A DNA stretch of 64,000 nt from Paenibacillus tyrphae (GCF_024158745.1 NZ_JAMZAW010000009.1:1-64000); one strand, 5' to 3'. Counted from the first letter of the stretch, positions 37,740 to 46,946 are shown. A program made the numbers and translations. Notes: a model not told the origin generated them from the letters alone.

Positions 37740-38435
37740 ATGAAATGGCTGATAGGGATCGCCAAGCTGGCGGTCAGTGCGGCGATAACCTCGCTTTGCT
37801 GTGTGGCGCTGACGTTCGCCGCTGCCAATACTTATGTGGACTTATTGCTCGACCAATATCATATTCCGCGTCCGGCCGGTCAAAAGATCGAATGGGGCGC
37901 CTTCATGAGCCGTTTTACGGCGCAGCTGGGGCTTGGAGCGGGAGGTGGGAGTAGCATACCCGCGAAGCCCAAAGACTTGGCGGTGTCCGTGCCTCCGGCC
38001 GGCAATACGCCTTCCTCCTCGGAAACCGGCACGAAAGAACGCACGCAGACGGACGGCAAAACGACGGCTCCAGGCAGCGGCAAGGCGAACGACGACCCTT
38101 ATAGGGTGCCGGAGGATGCGGTGGCTGTCTGGAGCCGCCAATCGGGGAAGACAAGCGGCAAGCAGGACAGTCTCACGGAGCAGGAACGGAAGGTCGTGGT
38201 CTCGAGCGAGGAAGTGACGAAGAAGAAGGAGCAGTTGTCCGAAGCGGATAAGGCGAAAATCTTTTCCTTGATGGTCTCGCGCGTGCCGCAGGAAGACATG
38301 CAGACGATATCCAAGCTGATGGAGGACGGCATTACGGCCGCCGAGCTGAAGGAAATCGAGCGGCTTCTCCAAAAATCGTTGAAGTCCGACGAGTATAAGC
38401 AGCTGATGGATTTAATTCAAAAGGAAACGCCCTGA
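37740..38435 (+). CDS. Hypothetical membrane-anchored protein
   Basis: A 231-residue protein with one N-terminal membrane segment (about 5-30), a Ser/Thr/Pro/Lys-rich low-complexity middle (residues about 70-150) and a C-terminal helical region with repeated acidic and basic residues (LMVSRVPQEDMQTISKLMED, then ELKEIERLLQKSLKSDEYKQ). The C-terminal part faces the outside if the anchor is uncleaved. I do not recognise the family. GGGAG lies nine bases before the ATG at 37740; ATG at 37731 is less well placed. Confidence 0.75.
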   Translation: MKWLIGIAKLAVSAAITSLCCVALTFAAANTYVDLLLDQYHIPRPAGQKIEWGAFMSRFTAQLGLGAGGGSSIPAKPKDLAVSVPPAGNTPSSSETGTKERTQTDGKTTAPGSGKANDDPYRVPEDAVAVWSRQSGKTSGKQDSLTEQERKVVVSSEEVTKKKEQLSEADKAKIFSLMVSRVPQEDMQTISKLMEDGITAAELKEIERLLQKSLKSDEYKQLMDLIQKETP

Positions 38436-38454
38436 CGAGAGCAGGGCGTTTTGC
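38426..38454 (+). terminator. Terminator 1 (copy A) after the 37740 gene
   Basis: AACGCCCTG (38426-38434) pairs with CAGGGCGTT (38442-38450) with four T residues. It overlaps the last codons. A near-identical hairpin recurs at 38669. Confidence 0.8.
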
Positions 38455-38501
38455 GGTTATTGAGAAAGTGGTCGTATGCGGTAATAGAGGGTTACGAAAG
38501 G

Positions 38502-38622
38502 GGTGGGGTATCCACTTCCGACCGCTGTTGTCATCGGGAAATCTTGATTGGAAGCTGCTTAGCAGCGGACATTTCCCGAAGACAAAGGCGGCCGCTATCG
38601 CTTCTCCAGTGGATACCCCACC
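38502..38622. repeat. 121-bp imperfect palindrome in three stacked stems
   Basis: GGTGGGGTATCCACT (38502-38516) is the exact reverse complement of 38608-38622. Inside, CCGCTGTTGTCATCGGGAAAT (38522-38542) pairs with 38571-38591 at 18 of 21 positions, and the tip GCTGCT-T-AGCAGC (38554-38566) closes it. Most of the element would fold into one long hairpin on either strand. It carries no plausible gene. A non-autonomous repeat such as a MITE or REP-like element is possible. Confidence 0.8.
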
Positions 38623-38668
38623 TCCGTATGTATCTCTATTTTTTAAAAACCCCTTTCTCAACATGCAC

Positions 38669-38703
38669 AAACGCCCTGACGCGCGCAGGGCGTTTATTTT
38701 TTT
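38669..38703 (+). terminator. Terminator 2 (copy B), near-duplicate of copy A
   Basis: AAACGCCCTG (38669-38678) pairs with CAGGGCGTTT (38686-38695), followed by TATTTTTTT. The stem is the same as copy A 240 bases upstream; only the loop and tail differ. Confidence 0.8.
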
Positions 38704-38719
38704 CTCGTTCAGTTTACCT

Positions 38720-38983
38720 CTATTCAATCGATCCCCCGAAGCGGGTCACCGTGTCTTCGGCTTGTCGAATTCGCGATGATTCGACAACGACCTGCAGCAA
38801 GCAGCCGGGACTTTCGGCTATTGACAAATGAGATAGTCCGCCGCCCAGAAGGGACATTGGCATCGGCTGATGCGGCTCCACCCCCGGCTCGATCTGGAGA
38901 TCGACGACGCCCTGCTTCCGCAGTGCATCCACGGCTTGCTGCAGGTCATGTTCGCTTCGGAAAGCCGCCGTAAAATTTTCCAT
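38720..38983 (-). CDS. Hypothetical small protein
   Basis: An 87-residue protein with a pattern like a small ferredoxin-like alpha/beta fold: ENFTAAFRSEHDLQQAVDAL, then a glycine-rich middle (SLLGGGLSHLS), then CLLQVVVESSRIRQAEDTVTRFGG. The first and last thirds look like the two halves of a domain that senses or binds a partner, but I recognise no family. It faces the 37740 gene and is divergent from the M23 hydrolase. AGGAG lies upstream of the ATG at a rather long distance. Confidence 0.6.
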   Translation of the reverse strand: MENFTAAFRSEHDLQQAVDALRKQGVVDLQIEPGVEPHQPMPMSLLGGGLSHLSIAESPGCLLQVVVESSRIRQAEDTVTRFGGSIE

Positions 38984-39292
38984 CGATTGTCTTCACACTC
39001 CTGTCAATTTCTCCGCTGAAATGTGGGATGAGATACGATTTTGTTGAAATCGGCAAAGTTAATGTGGTAAATTTATAAAGTGGTTTTTAAACCCTTTGGG
39101 TTATTGTCCCTTTTTTTAGTGTTTTTATGTGCACATCGTAAGCGAACCTGAGAACGTACGCCCAGACAACATGAGACTATAGACTTAGAGAGAAGAAACG
39201 TGTCATCAGGAGAAGCATCGCATCCGTCGGTCATAAGGCCGGGGGAAGCTGAGGTTCGAATGCGGCAAAAAACGGCTTAAAAGGAGAAGAAA
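38984..39292 (+). promoter_or_regulatory. 309-bp promoter and structured leader of the M23 hydrolase gene
   Basis: A possible promoter is TTGAAA (39044-39049), an 18-base spacer, TAAATT (39068-39073). A small AAACCC-TTT-GGGTT hairpin follows, then CGAACCT (39143-39149) pairs with AGGTTCG (39252-39258), enclosing about 100 bases with internal GC-rich segments (GGCCGGGGG). This looks like a folded leader. I cannot match it to a known riboswitch class. Confidence 0.4.
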
Positions 39293-40864
39293 ATGAAATT
39301 TTTCAAAGGAGCGGATCGACTCAAAGGCCTATTGGACAAGCTTCGCACTCCAAGGCCTGCGGATCGGTCGAATAGCTTGGATAAAAGCGTAAAGCCAGCG
39401 GCGGTGTCGGAAGTACCGGGAGCGACAGCGCTTGAACGGATGAAAAACCGAATCATTTTACATAAATGGATGGTTATTAAATCGGTCTCTGCGCTAGGCT
39501 TGATGGCGGCGGTTGTTGTTAGTGGACATGAATTGGTTGAAGCCAATATGAACGATTATTATCAGGTATATGCGAACGGAGATCTGATCGGGATCGTATC
39601 CGATCCTTCCAAGGTCGAGGAATATAAGCAAAAGAAGCGGGAGCAGTTGTCCAAGAGCGAGTCTGATCTTCGGATGGTTGTTACGGAACCGAAGCTCGAA
39701 TTAACCCCTGAAAGGGTTTTCAATCACAATACGGAGGATCAAGCCGTGCTCGATAAGCTCAGCGGCTATTTCTCCTCGTACCCGGTCGGCGTGCAGCTTG
39801 TGGTAGACGGCAAGCCGATGGGGATCGTGAAGGACGAAGCGGCGGCGAAGACGGTGCTGGACCAAATCAAGAACAATGCGATCGCCTCCATGCAAACGAA
39901 GAAAACGTCGGGGCGCGTAAGCATCTTGTCGGCGTCGCCCGCGGCCGGTACACCGGTGCAAACGGAGCTGCAAAAAGCGGACTTCGTGCAAAAGGTCGAT
40001 CTTCAGGAAGTGAAGATTGAGCCGAATCAGCTGGCGAATCCGGAGGATTTGCGCAAAAAGCTGGAGACTGGCGATGTTCAGCCGACCAAATATACGGTGG
40101 AGAAGGGCGATTGTGTCTCGTGTATCGCGCAGAAGCTGAATATTCCGAAGCAGGTTATTTATCAGAACAATCCCACGATCACCGACGATATGATCAAGGT
40201 CGGCCAGCAGCTCGACTTGACGGTTCTGAAGCCGACGCTTGCCGTGCGGACGGTCGAAAAAGTGGTGGAAAATCAAGAGATTGCCTACGAGACCGAAGTG
40301 AAGCAGGATGACAACATGCGTCTCGGCGAGTCCGAGGTATTGAGTCCAGGCAAGAACGGTCTCAAGAAAATGACCTTTCAGCTTACGAAAGTAAACGGCC
40401 TGCTCGAGGCGGAGACGGTCTTAAGCGAAGAGATCGTTCAACAGCCGGTCAAGGCCGTCGTGAAGAAAGGCACCAAAGTGATCAAAGGCGAAGGAACGGG
40501 TAAATTCGCTTGGCCGGTCCTGTCGGCATCGATTTCAAGCACGTTCGGCACCCGTTGGGGCGCGTTCCATAAAGGTGTCGATTTGACGGGCAACCGCAAC
40601 ATTATGGCGTCGGATAACGGCAAAGTCGTGTTTGCCGGCGAGAAAAGCGGGTACGGCAACTGCATTATCATCGACCATATGAACGGCTACCGCACGCTGT
40701 ACGGCCACTTGAGCCAGATCGATACGAGTGTCGGCAAGATCGTCGAGAAGGGCGAGAAGATCGGTTACATGGGCAGCACCGGAAATTCGACGGGTATTCA
40801 TCTGCACTTCGAGGTGCAAAAGGGCGAGACGCCGGAAAATCCGCTCAAATATTTGAACCAATAA
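39293..40864 (+). CDS. LysM-G5-M23 peptidoglycan endopeptidase
   Basis: A 523-residue cell-wall enzyme. A membrane segment (about 65-85) anchors it. A LysM domain (about 263-308: TKYTVEKGDCVSC...IKVGQQLDL) binds glycan strands, a G5 domain (about 310-390) follows, and the M23 peptidase domain (about 410-520) has HKGVDLTG with the first zinc His and Asp, then GYRTLYGHLSQ and HLHFEV supplying the others. All catalytic residues are present. It lies just upstream of walRKHIJ, whose regulon controls such hydrolases in other Firmicutes. Start ATG at 39293, eight bases after AAGGAG. Confidence 0.92.
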   Translation: MKFFKGADRLKGLLDKLRTPRPADRSNSLDKSVKPAAVSEVPGATALERMKNRIILHKWMVIKSVSALGLMAAVVVSGHELVEANMNDYYQVYANGDLIGIVSDPSKVEEYKQKKREQLSKSESDLRMVVTEPKLELTPERVFNHNTEDQAVLDKLSGYFSSYPVGVQLVVDGKPMGIVKDEAAAKTVLDQIKNNAIASMQTKKTSGRVSILSASPAAGTPVQTELQKADFVQKVDLQEVKIEPNQLANPEDLRKKLETGDVQPTKYTVEKGDCVSCIAQKLNIPKQVIYQNNPTITDDMIKVGQQLDLTVLKPTLAVRTVEKVVENQEIAYETEVKQDDNMRLGESEVLSPGKNGLKKMTFQLTKVNGLLEAETVLSEEIVQQPVKAVVKKGTKVIKGEGTGKFAWPVLSASISSTFGTRWGAFHKGVDLTGNRNIMASDNGKVVFAGEKSGYGNCIIIDHMNGYRTLYGHLSQIDTSVGKIVEKGEKIGYMGSTGNSTGIHLHFEVQKGETPENPLKYLNQ

Positions 40865-40889
40865 GACGGTTAGAGAGATAGAGGGGCAT

Positions 40890-40928
40890 GGAAGTCGCAG
40901 GAAACCTGGGCTTCCGTGTCTCTTTTTG
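40890..40928 (+). terminator. Terminator of the M23 gene
   Basis: GGAAG and CAGG (40890-40901) pair with CCTG and CTTCC (40905-40915), followed by TCTTTTT. It overlaps the start of the walR promoter. Confidence 0.7.
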
Positions 40929-40955
40929 CTTCAGGATGTGGTAAAATAATAGAAT
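40926..40955 (+). promoter_or_regulatory. Promoter of the walRKHIJ operon
   Basis: TTGCTT (40926-40931), an 18-base spacer, TAGAAT (40950-40955). The leader is about 95 bases long. Confidence 0.55.
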
Positions 40956-41051
40956 AGCTTACCATGGATAGGATATCGTTGACATTCGACCTCGCGAAGC
41001 AAGGAGCGTAGTACGGATGCAACGCAGTCTCTGACAGGCGGTGAACGAAGC

Positions 41052-41789
41052 ATGGCCAAAATTCTCGTCGTTGACGATGAACAGCCGATTGCCGATATAT
41101 TGAAATTCAACTTGGAAAAAGAAGGCCACGAGGTTATCTGCGCCTATGACGGTGCAGCGGCCGTGGATCTTGCCTATTCCGAAGACCCGGACCTGATTTT
41201 GCTCGACCTGATGCTGCCGGTCAAGGACGGTATGGACGTCTGCCGGGAGGTAAGGGTGAAGCTGAACACGCCGATCATCATGCTGACGGCCAAGGATAAC
41301 GAAATCGACAAGGTGCTCGGCTTGGAGCTTGGAGCCGACGATTACGTGACGAAGCCGTTCGGCACACGTGAGCTGTTGGCCCGAGTGAAAGCGCATTTGC
41401 GCCGACATACGAAGTCGGCGGTGCCGACGGCAGCCCAAGCGCAGCCTAACGAAGAGGAAGCCCGGCAAGGGCTGCGTATCCAGAGCTTGTTTATCGATAC
41501 GGACATGTATGTCGTGTATAAGGACGACGTTCCGCTCGATTTGACGCACCGGGAATTCGAGCTGGTGCAGTACATGGCCAAGAACAGCGGCAAAGTCATG
41601 ACGCGCGAGCATCTGCTTCAAGCGGTATGGGGCTTCGAATATTTCGGCGATGTGCGGACGGTCGACGTGACGATCCGCAGACTGCGCGAGAAGCTGGAGG
41701 ACGACCCGAGCCGTCCCGAGTACATTATTACCCGGCGCGGACTTGGGTACATGATGCGCAATTCGAAAGCAAGCGCCGGCGGCTACTAA
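41052..41789 (+). CDS. walR: Response regulator WalR (YycF)
   Basis: A 245-residue OmpR-type regulator. Receiver domain 1-118 with phospho-acceptor Asp in [13 protein letters not shown] (Asp53), Thr in MLTAKD and Lys in VTKPFG. The winged-helix DNA-binding domain is at about 140-235 ([14 protein letters not shown] and RRLREKLE). It is the essential regulator of cell-wall hydrolases in low-GC Gram-positives. It leads the walRKHIJ operon. Confidence 0.97.
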   Translation: MAKILVVDDEQPIADILKFNLEKEGHEVICAYDGAAAVDLAYSEDPDLILLDLMLPVKDGMDVCREVRVKLNTPIIMLTAKDNEIDKVLGLELGADDYVTKPFGTRELLARVKAHLRRHTKSAVPTAAQAQPNEEEARQGLRIQSLFIDTDMYVVYKDDVPLDLTHREFELVQYMAKNSGKVMTREHLLQAVWGFEYFGDVRTVDVTIRRLREKLEDDPSRPEYIITRRGLGYMMRNSKASAGGY

Positions 41790-41804
41790 GCAGAGGCCGA
41801 GCCG

Positions 41805-43649
41805 ATGAAACCGATCCGTTTCTTCCAATCGATTCAAGCCAAGCTGATTATTATTTATTTGCTGCTGATATTGGTCGCGCTCCAGCTCATCGGGGTTTAT
41901 TTTATTAAGACGCTGGAAACGTCGCTCAAAAACGAGTTTATCGAGAACCGGAACTCGCAAGCGCAGCTTCTTGCGCAGTATGCAGAGACGTACCTGACGG
42001 AAAATCAGGAAAATAAAAACTCGGACACGACCAAGAAATCGTATGCCGATCTGAACGATTTTGTAAACAGCCTCTTCGCGACGAGCAAAGCGGAAATCCA
42101 GATTATCGATGCGAACGGTGTCGTGCTTACGACGACGAGGCCGATGAACCAATCGGTTGTGAACAGTAAAAATACGCAGACTGAGGTGACGCGGGCGCTG
42201 CAGGGGATTAAGGATAACCAGCGTCTGTTCACCGACTTCGACGGCGTCCGCAAAATCATTATCGCCAAGCCGATCGGCTCGGGCGTCAAGGTGCTCGGCG
42301 CCGTGTACATCATTGCTTCGATGGACGATGTCTACAAAACGCTGACCCAGATCAACAACTTCTTCATCTCCGGCACGTTAATCGCGCTCGCGCTTACGGC
42401 GGGGCTCGGCGTGATTTTGTCGTCTACGATTACAAATCCGATCAAGGCCATTACGAGACAGGCTACGGCCGTAGCCGAAGGGCGGTACGAGTACGAGGAA
42501 AAAATTCGGGTGATGGGCGAGGATGAGATCGGTCAGCTCGGCAATACGTTCAATTTCATGATGGAGCGGCTGCGCGAGGCGTTATCCCTTAACGAAGAGG
42601 AGAAGGAAAAGCTCGCTTCGATCTTGTCGAACATGAACGACGGGCTGATCGCCACTGACGACCATGGGCGCGTCATTGTGATCAACCGGCGGGCGAAGCA
42701 GATCCTGCAGGTCAACGAGGATACGACGCTCGGCATGCCGCTTGGCGAACTGCTCGGGATGCAGCAGGAGAAGATGCAGGTGCTGGAAGGCACGGAGGAT
42801 CATTCGACGATGCTTCACCTGTATCATGAGGCCGAGGAAGATCCGCTGTTCGTCAAAGTGACGTATACGACGATTCACAGCAAGGGCAAAGGCTCCGCAG
42901 GGACGATTGCGGTGCTGCAGGATGTCACCGGCCAGGAGAAGCTCGAACAAGCGCGCCGGGAATTCGTAGCGAACGTATCGCACGAGCTGCGGACGCCGCT
43001 TACGACGATTAAGAGCTATCTCGAAGCGCTGGAGGACGGGGCCCTGGAGGAGCCGCAGCTTGCGGGCAAGTTCGTCAATGTGGCGAGGAACGAAACGGAG
43101 CGGATGATCCGGCTCGTCACGGACCTGCTGCAGCTGTCCAGGCTCGATTCGAAGCAGGCGATTATCAGCAAGGAAACGACGGATGTGACCGAGATGCTTG
43201 AGGAAGTGGCGGACCGTTTCTCTTTTCAACTGGAGCAGCGCATGATCGCCATCGAAATCGACGTCGAGAAGCATGTAGACGAAATTATGCTGGACCGCGA
43301 CCGGATCGACCAAGTGCTCGACAACCTGGTCTCCAATGCGATCAAATATACGCCGGAAGGCGGACATATCCGCATTCACGCGGGCCGGAGAGAACACGCC
43401 GTGCTGGAAATTTCCGTCCAGGATAACGGCATCGGGATTCCGCGCAAAGATTTGAGCCGGATCTTCGAACGCTTCTACCGGGTAGATAAAGCCCGTTCCC
43501 GCAGCATGGGCGGGACTGGTCTCGGCTTGTCGATTGCCCGGGAAATAGTGAAGGCGCACGGAGGCACCATTCAATTGGATTCCGAACTCGGGCAAGGGAC
43601 GCGGGTAACGTTCACGCTGCCGTATCAACAGGAGGAGGCGGCCGTATGA
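41805..43649 (+). CDS. walK: Sensor histidine kinase WalK (YycG)
   Basis: A 614-residue kinase. TM1 is at about 14-34, then an extracellular domain (to about 185), TM2 (185-205), HAMP, PAS (about 270-375), the HisKA box VANVSHELRTPLTTIKSYLE with the phosphorylated His, and the HATPase motifs NLVSNAIKYTPEGG, DNGIGIP and GTGLGLSI. Complete and of typical length. Its stop overlaps the ATG of walH by four bases. Confidence 0.97.
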   Translation: MKPIRFFQSIQAKLIIIYLLLILVALQLIGVYFIKTLETSLKNEFIENRNSQAQLLAQYAETYLTENQENKNSDTTKKSYADLNDFVNSLFATSKAEIQIIDANGVVLTTTRPMNQSVVNSKNTQTEVTRALQGIKDNQRLFTDFDGVRKIIIAKPIGSGVKVLGAVYIIASMDDVYKTLTQINNFFISGTLIALALTAGLGVILSSTITNPIKAITRQATAVAEGRYEYEEKIRVMGEDEIGQLGNTFNFMMERLREALSLNEEEKEKLASILSNMNDGLIATDDHGRVIVINRRAKQILQVNEDTTLGMPLGELLGMQQEKMQVLEGTEDHSTMLHLYHEAEEDPLFVKVTYTTIHSKGKGSAGTIAVLQDVTGQEKLEQARREFVANVSHELRTPLTTIKSYLEALEDGALEEPQLAGKFVNVARNETERMIRLVTDLLQLSRLDSKQAIISKETTDVTEMLEEVADRFSFQLEQRMIAIEIDVEKHVDEIMLDRDRIDQVLDNLVSNAIKYTPEGGHIRIHAGRREHAVLEISVQDNGIGIPRKDLSRIFERFYRVDKARSRSMGGTGLGLSIAREIVKAHGGTIQLDSELGQGTRVTFTLPYQQEEAAV

Positions 43650-44929
43650 TCGAGAAACTGAAAACCGCCGCGCTGACGCTGCTGGTGCTGCTCAGCCTGC
43701 TGCAAAGCTACCTACTGGCTTACAGCTACCCGAAATTCGACCCGGTCAAGCCGGAGGAATACGTGAAAACCGACATCCTCGGCACCCATGCGTCCCTGAA
43801 GGATATGCTGTTTCCGGACCAACTGGTGCTGCATCTGGGCAACCAGCAGCATACGGTGCTCTACCCGAACACTTTGAAGTACAATGAAGTGATGGAGATT
43901 TTGAAGCAGCGGTTTCTGGAAGGGTTCCGGAAGACGAGCGTCACTTCGCTCGGCATTAACTGGGACGATGTGCGGAATAAGCAGCAGGGAGTCGAGATCC
44001 GGTTCCGCGACGGGCTACCGATGAACGTTCTGCAGGAGGTCATGCAGCTGAAGGGCGATCTGCAGGGCGAGAACGACTTGATTACGCGCATTTGGATTTT
44101 TGCCAAGGATACGAACGAGGTCAAAGCGATTCTGTTTACGGATACGGCGAATACGGCATATGAAGCGATCAAAGCCGACTTTACGGTGAAGGACATTGAG
44201 AAGTTCGTACAGGCGGATGAAACGTTCACCCCTTACAAGCCGGTGGTCGGGGACTATTATTTGCCGATGAAGCCGCTGGCGATCCCGAGCCTCAAGATGA
44301 CGTATACGCAGTTTACGGCGGATCAATTGAAGCGCACGTTTTTTGTCGATCCGACGCTGACGCGCAATGTGACGGAGCGGGACGGCTCGGAGATTTATAC
44401 GGACGGAAAGCGCGGGCTGAAGCTGAGAAACGAGCAGCACTGGATGACGTATACCGATCCGGTGGCTGCGACGGAGAACAACAAGGTCGATTTGCGTGAG
44501 AGCTTGTTATCGGCCGTGCAGTTCATCAACCAGCATGGGGGATGGAACGGCAAGTACGGGGTGCAGAAGGTGCCGCAGCGGCTGCTGCCGGGCAATCAGC
44601 AGTATGTGTTCCGGCAGTACTACGATTCGTACCCAGTCATCAATACGCGGAACGAGAATACGGGCTTTATGAGAATTTCGTTGCAAAAGGGCATCGTAGC
44701 CAGCTACGATCGTTCGCTGATGACCCCCGATTTCCGAAGCGCCGTCCGTACCGAGGTGCAGCTGGCGGGCGGAGAGCCGCTGGAGCAGAAGCTGGCTGCG
44801 TTCGCCAAAAAGGCGCGGGTATATTCGATCTTCCCGGCTTACCGCATGGTCGTGACGGAGCAGGCAATGATTCTTGTTCCTGCTTGGGTGGCCGAGCTGC
44901 AAGACGGTACGTACGAATTTTTGGACTAA
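43646..44929 (+). CDS. walH: WalK regulator WalH (YycH)
   Basis: A 427-residue protein with one N-terminal membrane anchor (about 8-26) and a large extracellular part. YycH and YycI form a membrane complex with YycG and hold its activity down in B. subtilis. The sequence is weakly conserved, as is normal for this family; the identification rests on order, topology and the PEEYVKTDILG-type start. The ATG overlaps the walK stop. Confidence 0.9.
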   Translation: MIEKLKTAALTLLVLLSLLQSYLLAYSYPKFDPVKPEEYVKTDILGTHASLKDMLFPDQLVLHLGNQQHTVLYPNTLKYNEVMEILKQRFLEGFRKTSVTSLGINWDDVRNKQQGVEIRFRDGLPMNVLQEVMQLKGDLQGENDLITRIWIFAKDTNEVKAILFTDTANTAYEAIKADFTVKDIEKFVQADETFTPYKPVVGDYYLPMKPLAIPSLKMTYTQFTADQLKRTFFVDPTLTRNVTERDGSEIYTDGKRGLKLRNEQHWMTYTDPVAATENNKVDLRESLLSAVQFINQHGGWNGKYGVQKVPQRLLPGNQQYVFRQYYDSYPVINTRNENTGFMRISLQKGIVASYDRSLMTPDFRSAVRTEVQLAGGEPLEQKLAAFAKKARVYSIFPAYRMVVTEQAMILVPAWVAELQDGTYEFLD

Positions 44930-44942
44930 GGAGGATGCCGGC

Positions 44943-45689
44943 GTGGAATGGGGACGGGCTAAAACGATATTGATATTGTCCTTCCTGCTGCTGAACGTGG
45001 TGCTCGGCATCCAGCTGTGGTCCAGCCGTGCGGACCTTCTCGATCTGGAAGCGAACGCGATCGGAGCGGCGGAGGAGATTCAAAGGCTGTCGAAGAGTAA
45101 AAATATACAGGTGCCGCCGGATATTCCGAAGGATGTGCCGAAGCTGCGGGAGATTGTCGTCCGGTTCGACGATAATTTCAATCCGGAGAAGGCGGTGCCG
45201 CTGGCGGCGCCGTTCAAATTCGATCCGTTGATCAGCAAGGGCTCGTTCCGGGACGTACTGGCGAGAACGGGAATTCCGAAGATCGAGTCGTACCAATTCG
45301 ATCCGATGACGAGTCTTGGCGGTACTTATGTGTTTCACCAGTTGTACGGCACGCTTCCGATGTTCGACGTGCAGCTGAGGCTGTTCGAGAAAAACGGGCA
45401 AATCACTTCCTACCAGCAGGGTTATGTGGAAGTGCAGTCCGACGGGCAGCAGAAGGAACAGAAGGTCATTACCGCCTACATCGCTTTGCGGAGTCTGATC
45501 GAGAACTATTTGCCGTCGGGTGCGGTCATTACGAGCGTACGGCTCGGCTATCACGGACAGGTGTACAATTCGCAGACGTTGAATATGTGGCCGTCCTGGC
45601 GGGTGTCGCTGGGGAATGCGGACGGAGACGTGTATTACGTTCATGCTTTGAACGGTGCGGTGGAAGGGCCGCAGAAGAGCAAAAAGTAA
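44943..45689 (+). CDS. walI: WalK regulator WalI (YycI)
   Basis: A 248-residue protein beginning MEWGRAKTILILSFLLLNVVLG, given here as MEWGRAKTILIL and SFLLLNVVLG; the hydrophobic part is the anchor. The C-terminal half has GTLPMFDVQLRLFEKNG typical of YycI. GTG at 44943 with AGGAGG eight bases upstream; the frame is open further upstream, inside walH. It acts with WalH on WalK. Confidence 0.9.
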   Translation: MEWGRAKTILILSFLLLNVVLGIQLWSSRADLLDLEANAIGAAEEIQRLSKSKNIQVPPDIPKDVPKLREIVVRFDDNFNPEKAVPLAAPFKFDPLISKGSFRDVLARTGIPKIESYQFDPMTSLGGTYVFHQLYGTLPMFDVQLRLFEKNGQITSYQQGYVEVQSDGQQKEQKVITAYIALRSLIENYLPSGAVITSVRLGYHGQVYNSQTLNMWPSWRVSLGNADGDVYYVHALNGAVEGPQKSKK

Positions 45690-45709
45690 GCGGCTAAGGA
45701 GTTTTGAAC

Positions 45710-46513
45710 ATGGGGATACGGTTTTGTGTGCTGGGCAGCGGCTCGACGGGCAACGCCACGGTCGTTGCGACCGAGGAGGGCAAAGTGCTGATCGACGCCG
45801 GGCTCAGCGCGAAAAAGATAGATCAGCTGTTGAAGGAACGGGGCATGTCGGCCAGCGAGCTGGATGCGATTGTGGTGACGCACGAGCATGCCGACCATAT
45901 TAAAGGGCTGGGCGCGGTTGCGCGCAAATACGACTTGCCCGTCTATGCCAATGAGAAGACATGGGCCGAGCTCGACCGGCAAATCGGCGAGATTGCGGAG
46001 GAGAAACGCTGCGTGATGAAGACGGGGGAAATGCTCGAATTCGGCTCGCTGCAGGTGGAATCGTACGGCATTTCGCACGATGCGGCCGAGCCGGTCGGCT
46101 ACTGCTTCTATCACGAGGAAGAAAAGCTGAGCGTAGCGACGGATCTCGGCTACATGAGCTCCAAGGTGAAGGAGAAAATTCAGGACAGCGACGTGCTCGT
46201 CCTGGAGTCCAACCACGATATCGAGATGCTGCGGATGGGCCGGTATCCGTGGAACATCAAGCGGCGCATCTTGAGCGATGTCGGCCACTTGTCCAACGAA
46301 GCGGCCGGGATCGGCCTCGTCGATGTCATGACGGCGAAGACGAAGCGGGTGTATCTCGCACATCTCAGCCGGGACCATAACCTGATGGATTTGGCCAGGC
46401 TGACCGTGAATAGTATGGTAGAGGAGCGGCTCGCTCCGGACGATCACCGCGCCAAGCTGATGGACACGTATCATGACCGGGCGACGGAGTGGGACGCGTT
46501 GAAGGACGATTAG
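45710..46513 (+). CDS. walJ: Metallo-beta-lactamase-fold hydrolase WalJ (YycJ)
   Basis: A 267-residue hydrolase. The zinc motif THEHADHIKGL is at about 60-70, and further His/Asp ligands (SHDAAEPVG, TDLGYMS, HLSRDH) are present. YycJ/WalJ is thought to be a 5'-to-3' exonuclease linked to DNA repair and to coordination of division with replication. Start ATG at 45710, eight bases after AAGGAG; a TTG six bases earlier is poorly spaced. Confidence 0.93.
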   Translation: MGIRFCVLGSGSTGNATVVATEEGKVLIDAGLSAKKIDQLLKERGMSASELDAIVVTHEHADHIKGLGAVARKYDLPVYANEKTWAELDRQIGEIAEEKRCVMKTGEMLEFGSLQVESYGISHDAAEPVGYCFYHEEEKLSVATDLGYMSSKVKEKIQDSDVLVLESNHDIEMLRMGRYPWNIKRRILSDVGHLSNEAAGIGLVDVMTAKTKRVYLAHLSRDHNLMDLARLTVNSMVEERLAPDDHRAKLMDTYHDRATEWDALKDD

Positions 46514-46715
46514 CCGTTCCCGGGACAAGGGAGCGGGGATAGAATGCTTTTGGAGCCGCAAATAAGGATCGGGTCGGATTAAGCGCTGTACATAAGCGGT
46601 CTGAGCAGGATGGCGCATGGTGAATCGCAGGGGCGGCTTTGACGCGGCTCAAGTGAAGCTTGCTGATAGTGTGCTGGGAAAGCTCCGTTTTTTCGGCGAT
46701 CCGCGGTGTACGGCC

Positions 46716-46946
46716 TTAATGTCGGTGACGGCTGCCAATGCCGGTCGGGAGTGTGGACTGATCGGACGCCTCCAGCGTGTGGATTTTGGCAGCTAATTCT
46801 TGTGTGGTGAGCAGCCCTTTTTCCAGCAGCAGCTCGAGAATGGCTCCCAGTAAAAGGGAGTTTCGGTAATGGTCTTCCTTGAGGTCCGCGAGCTTGGCGA
46901 TCCAAGCGACTTCATCCAGATGGGACGATATGCGGCGGTTCGACAT
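46716..46946 (-). CDS. Hypothetical small protein
   Basis: A 76-residue helical protein: NRRISSHLDEVAWIAKLADLKEDHYRNSLLL and GAILELLLEKGLLTTQELAAKIHTLE have strong amphipathic helix patterns, and LLTTQELAAKI resembles a helix-turn-helix or a small adapter. Family not recognised. I prefer the ATG at 46946, nine bases after GGAAGG, to the ATG pair at 46955. It is convergent with walJ. The 200-base gap (46514-46715) holds no supported gene. Confidence 0.6.
   Translation of the reverse strand: MSNRRISSHLDEVAWIAKLADLKEDHYRNSLLLGAILELLLEKGLLTTQELAAKIHTLEASDQSTLPTGIGSRHRH

Noticed and set aside
39140..39260. ydaO-type c-di-AMP riboswitch before the M23 hydrolase
   Set aside because: Gene context fits, but I cannot find the conserved ydaO segments; kept only as an unassigned structured leader.
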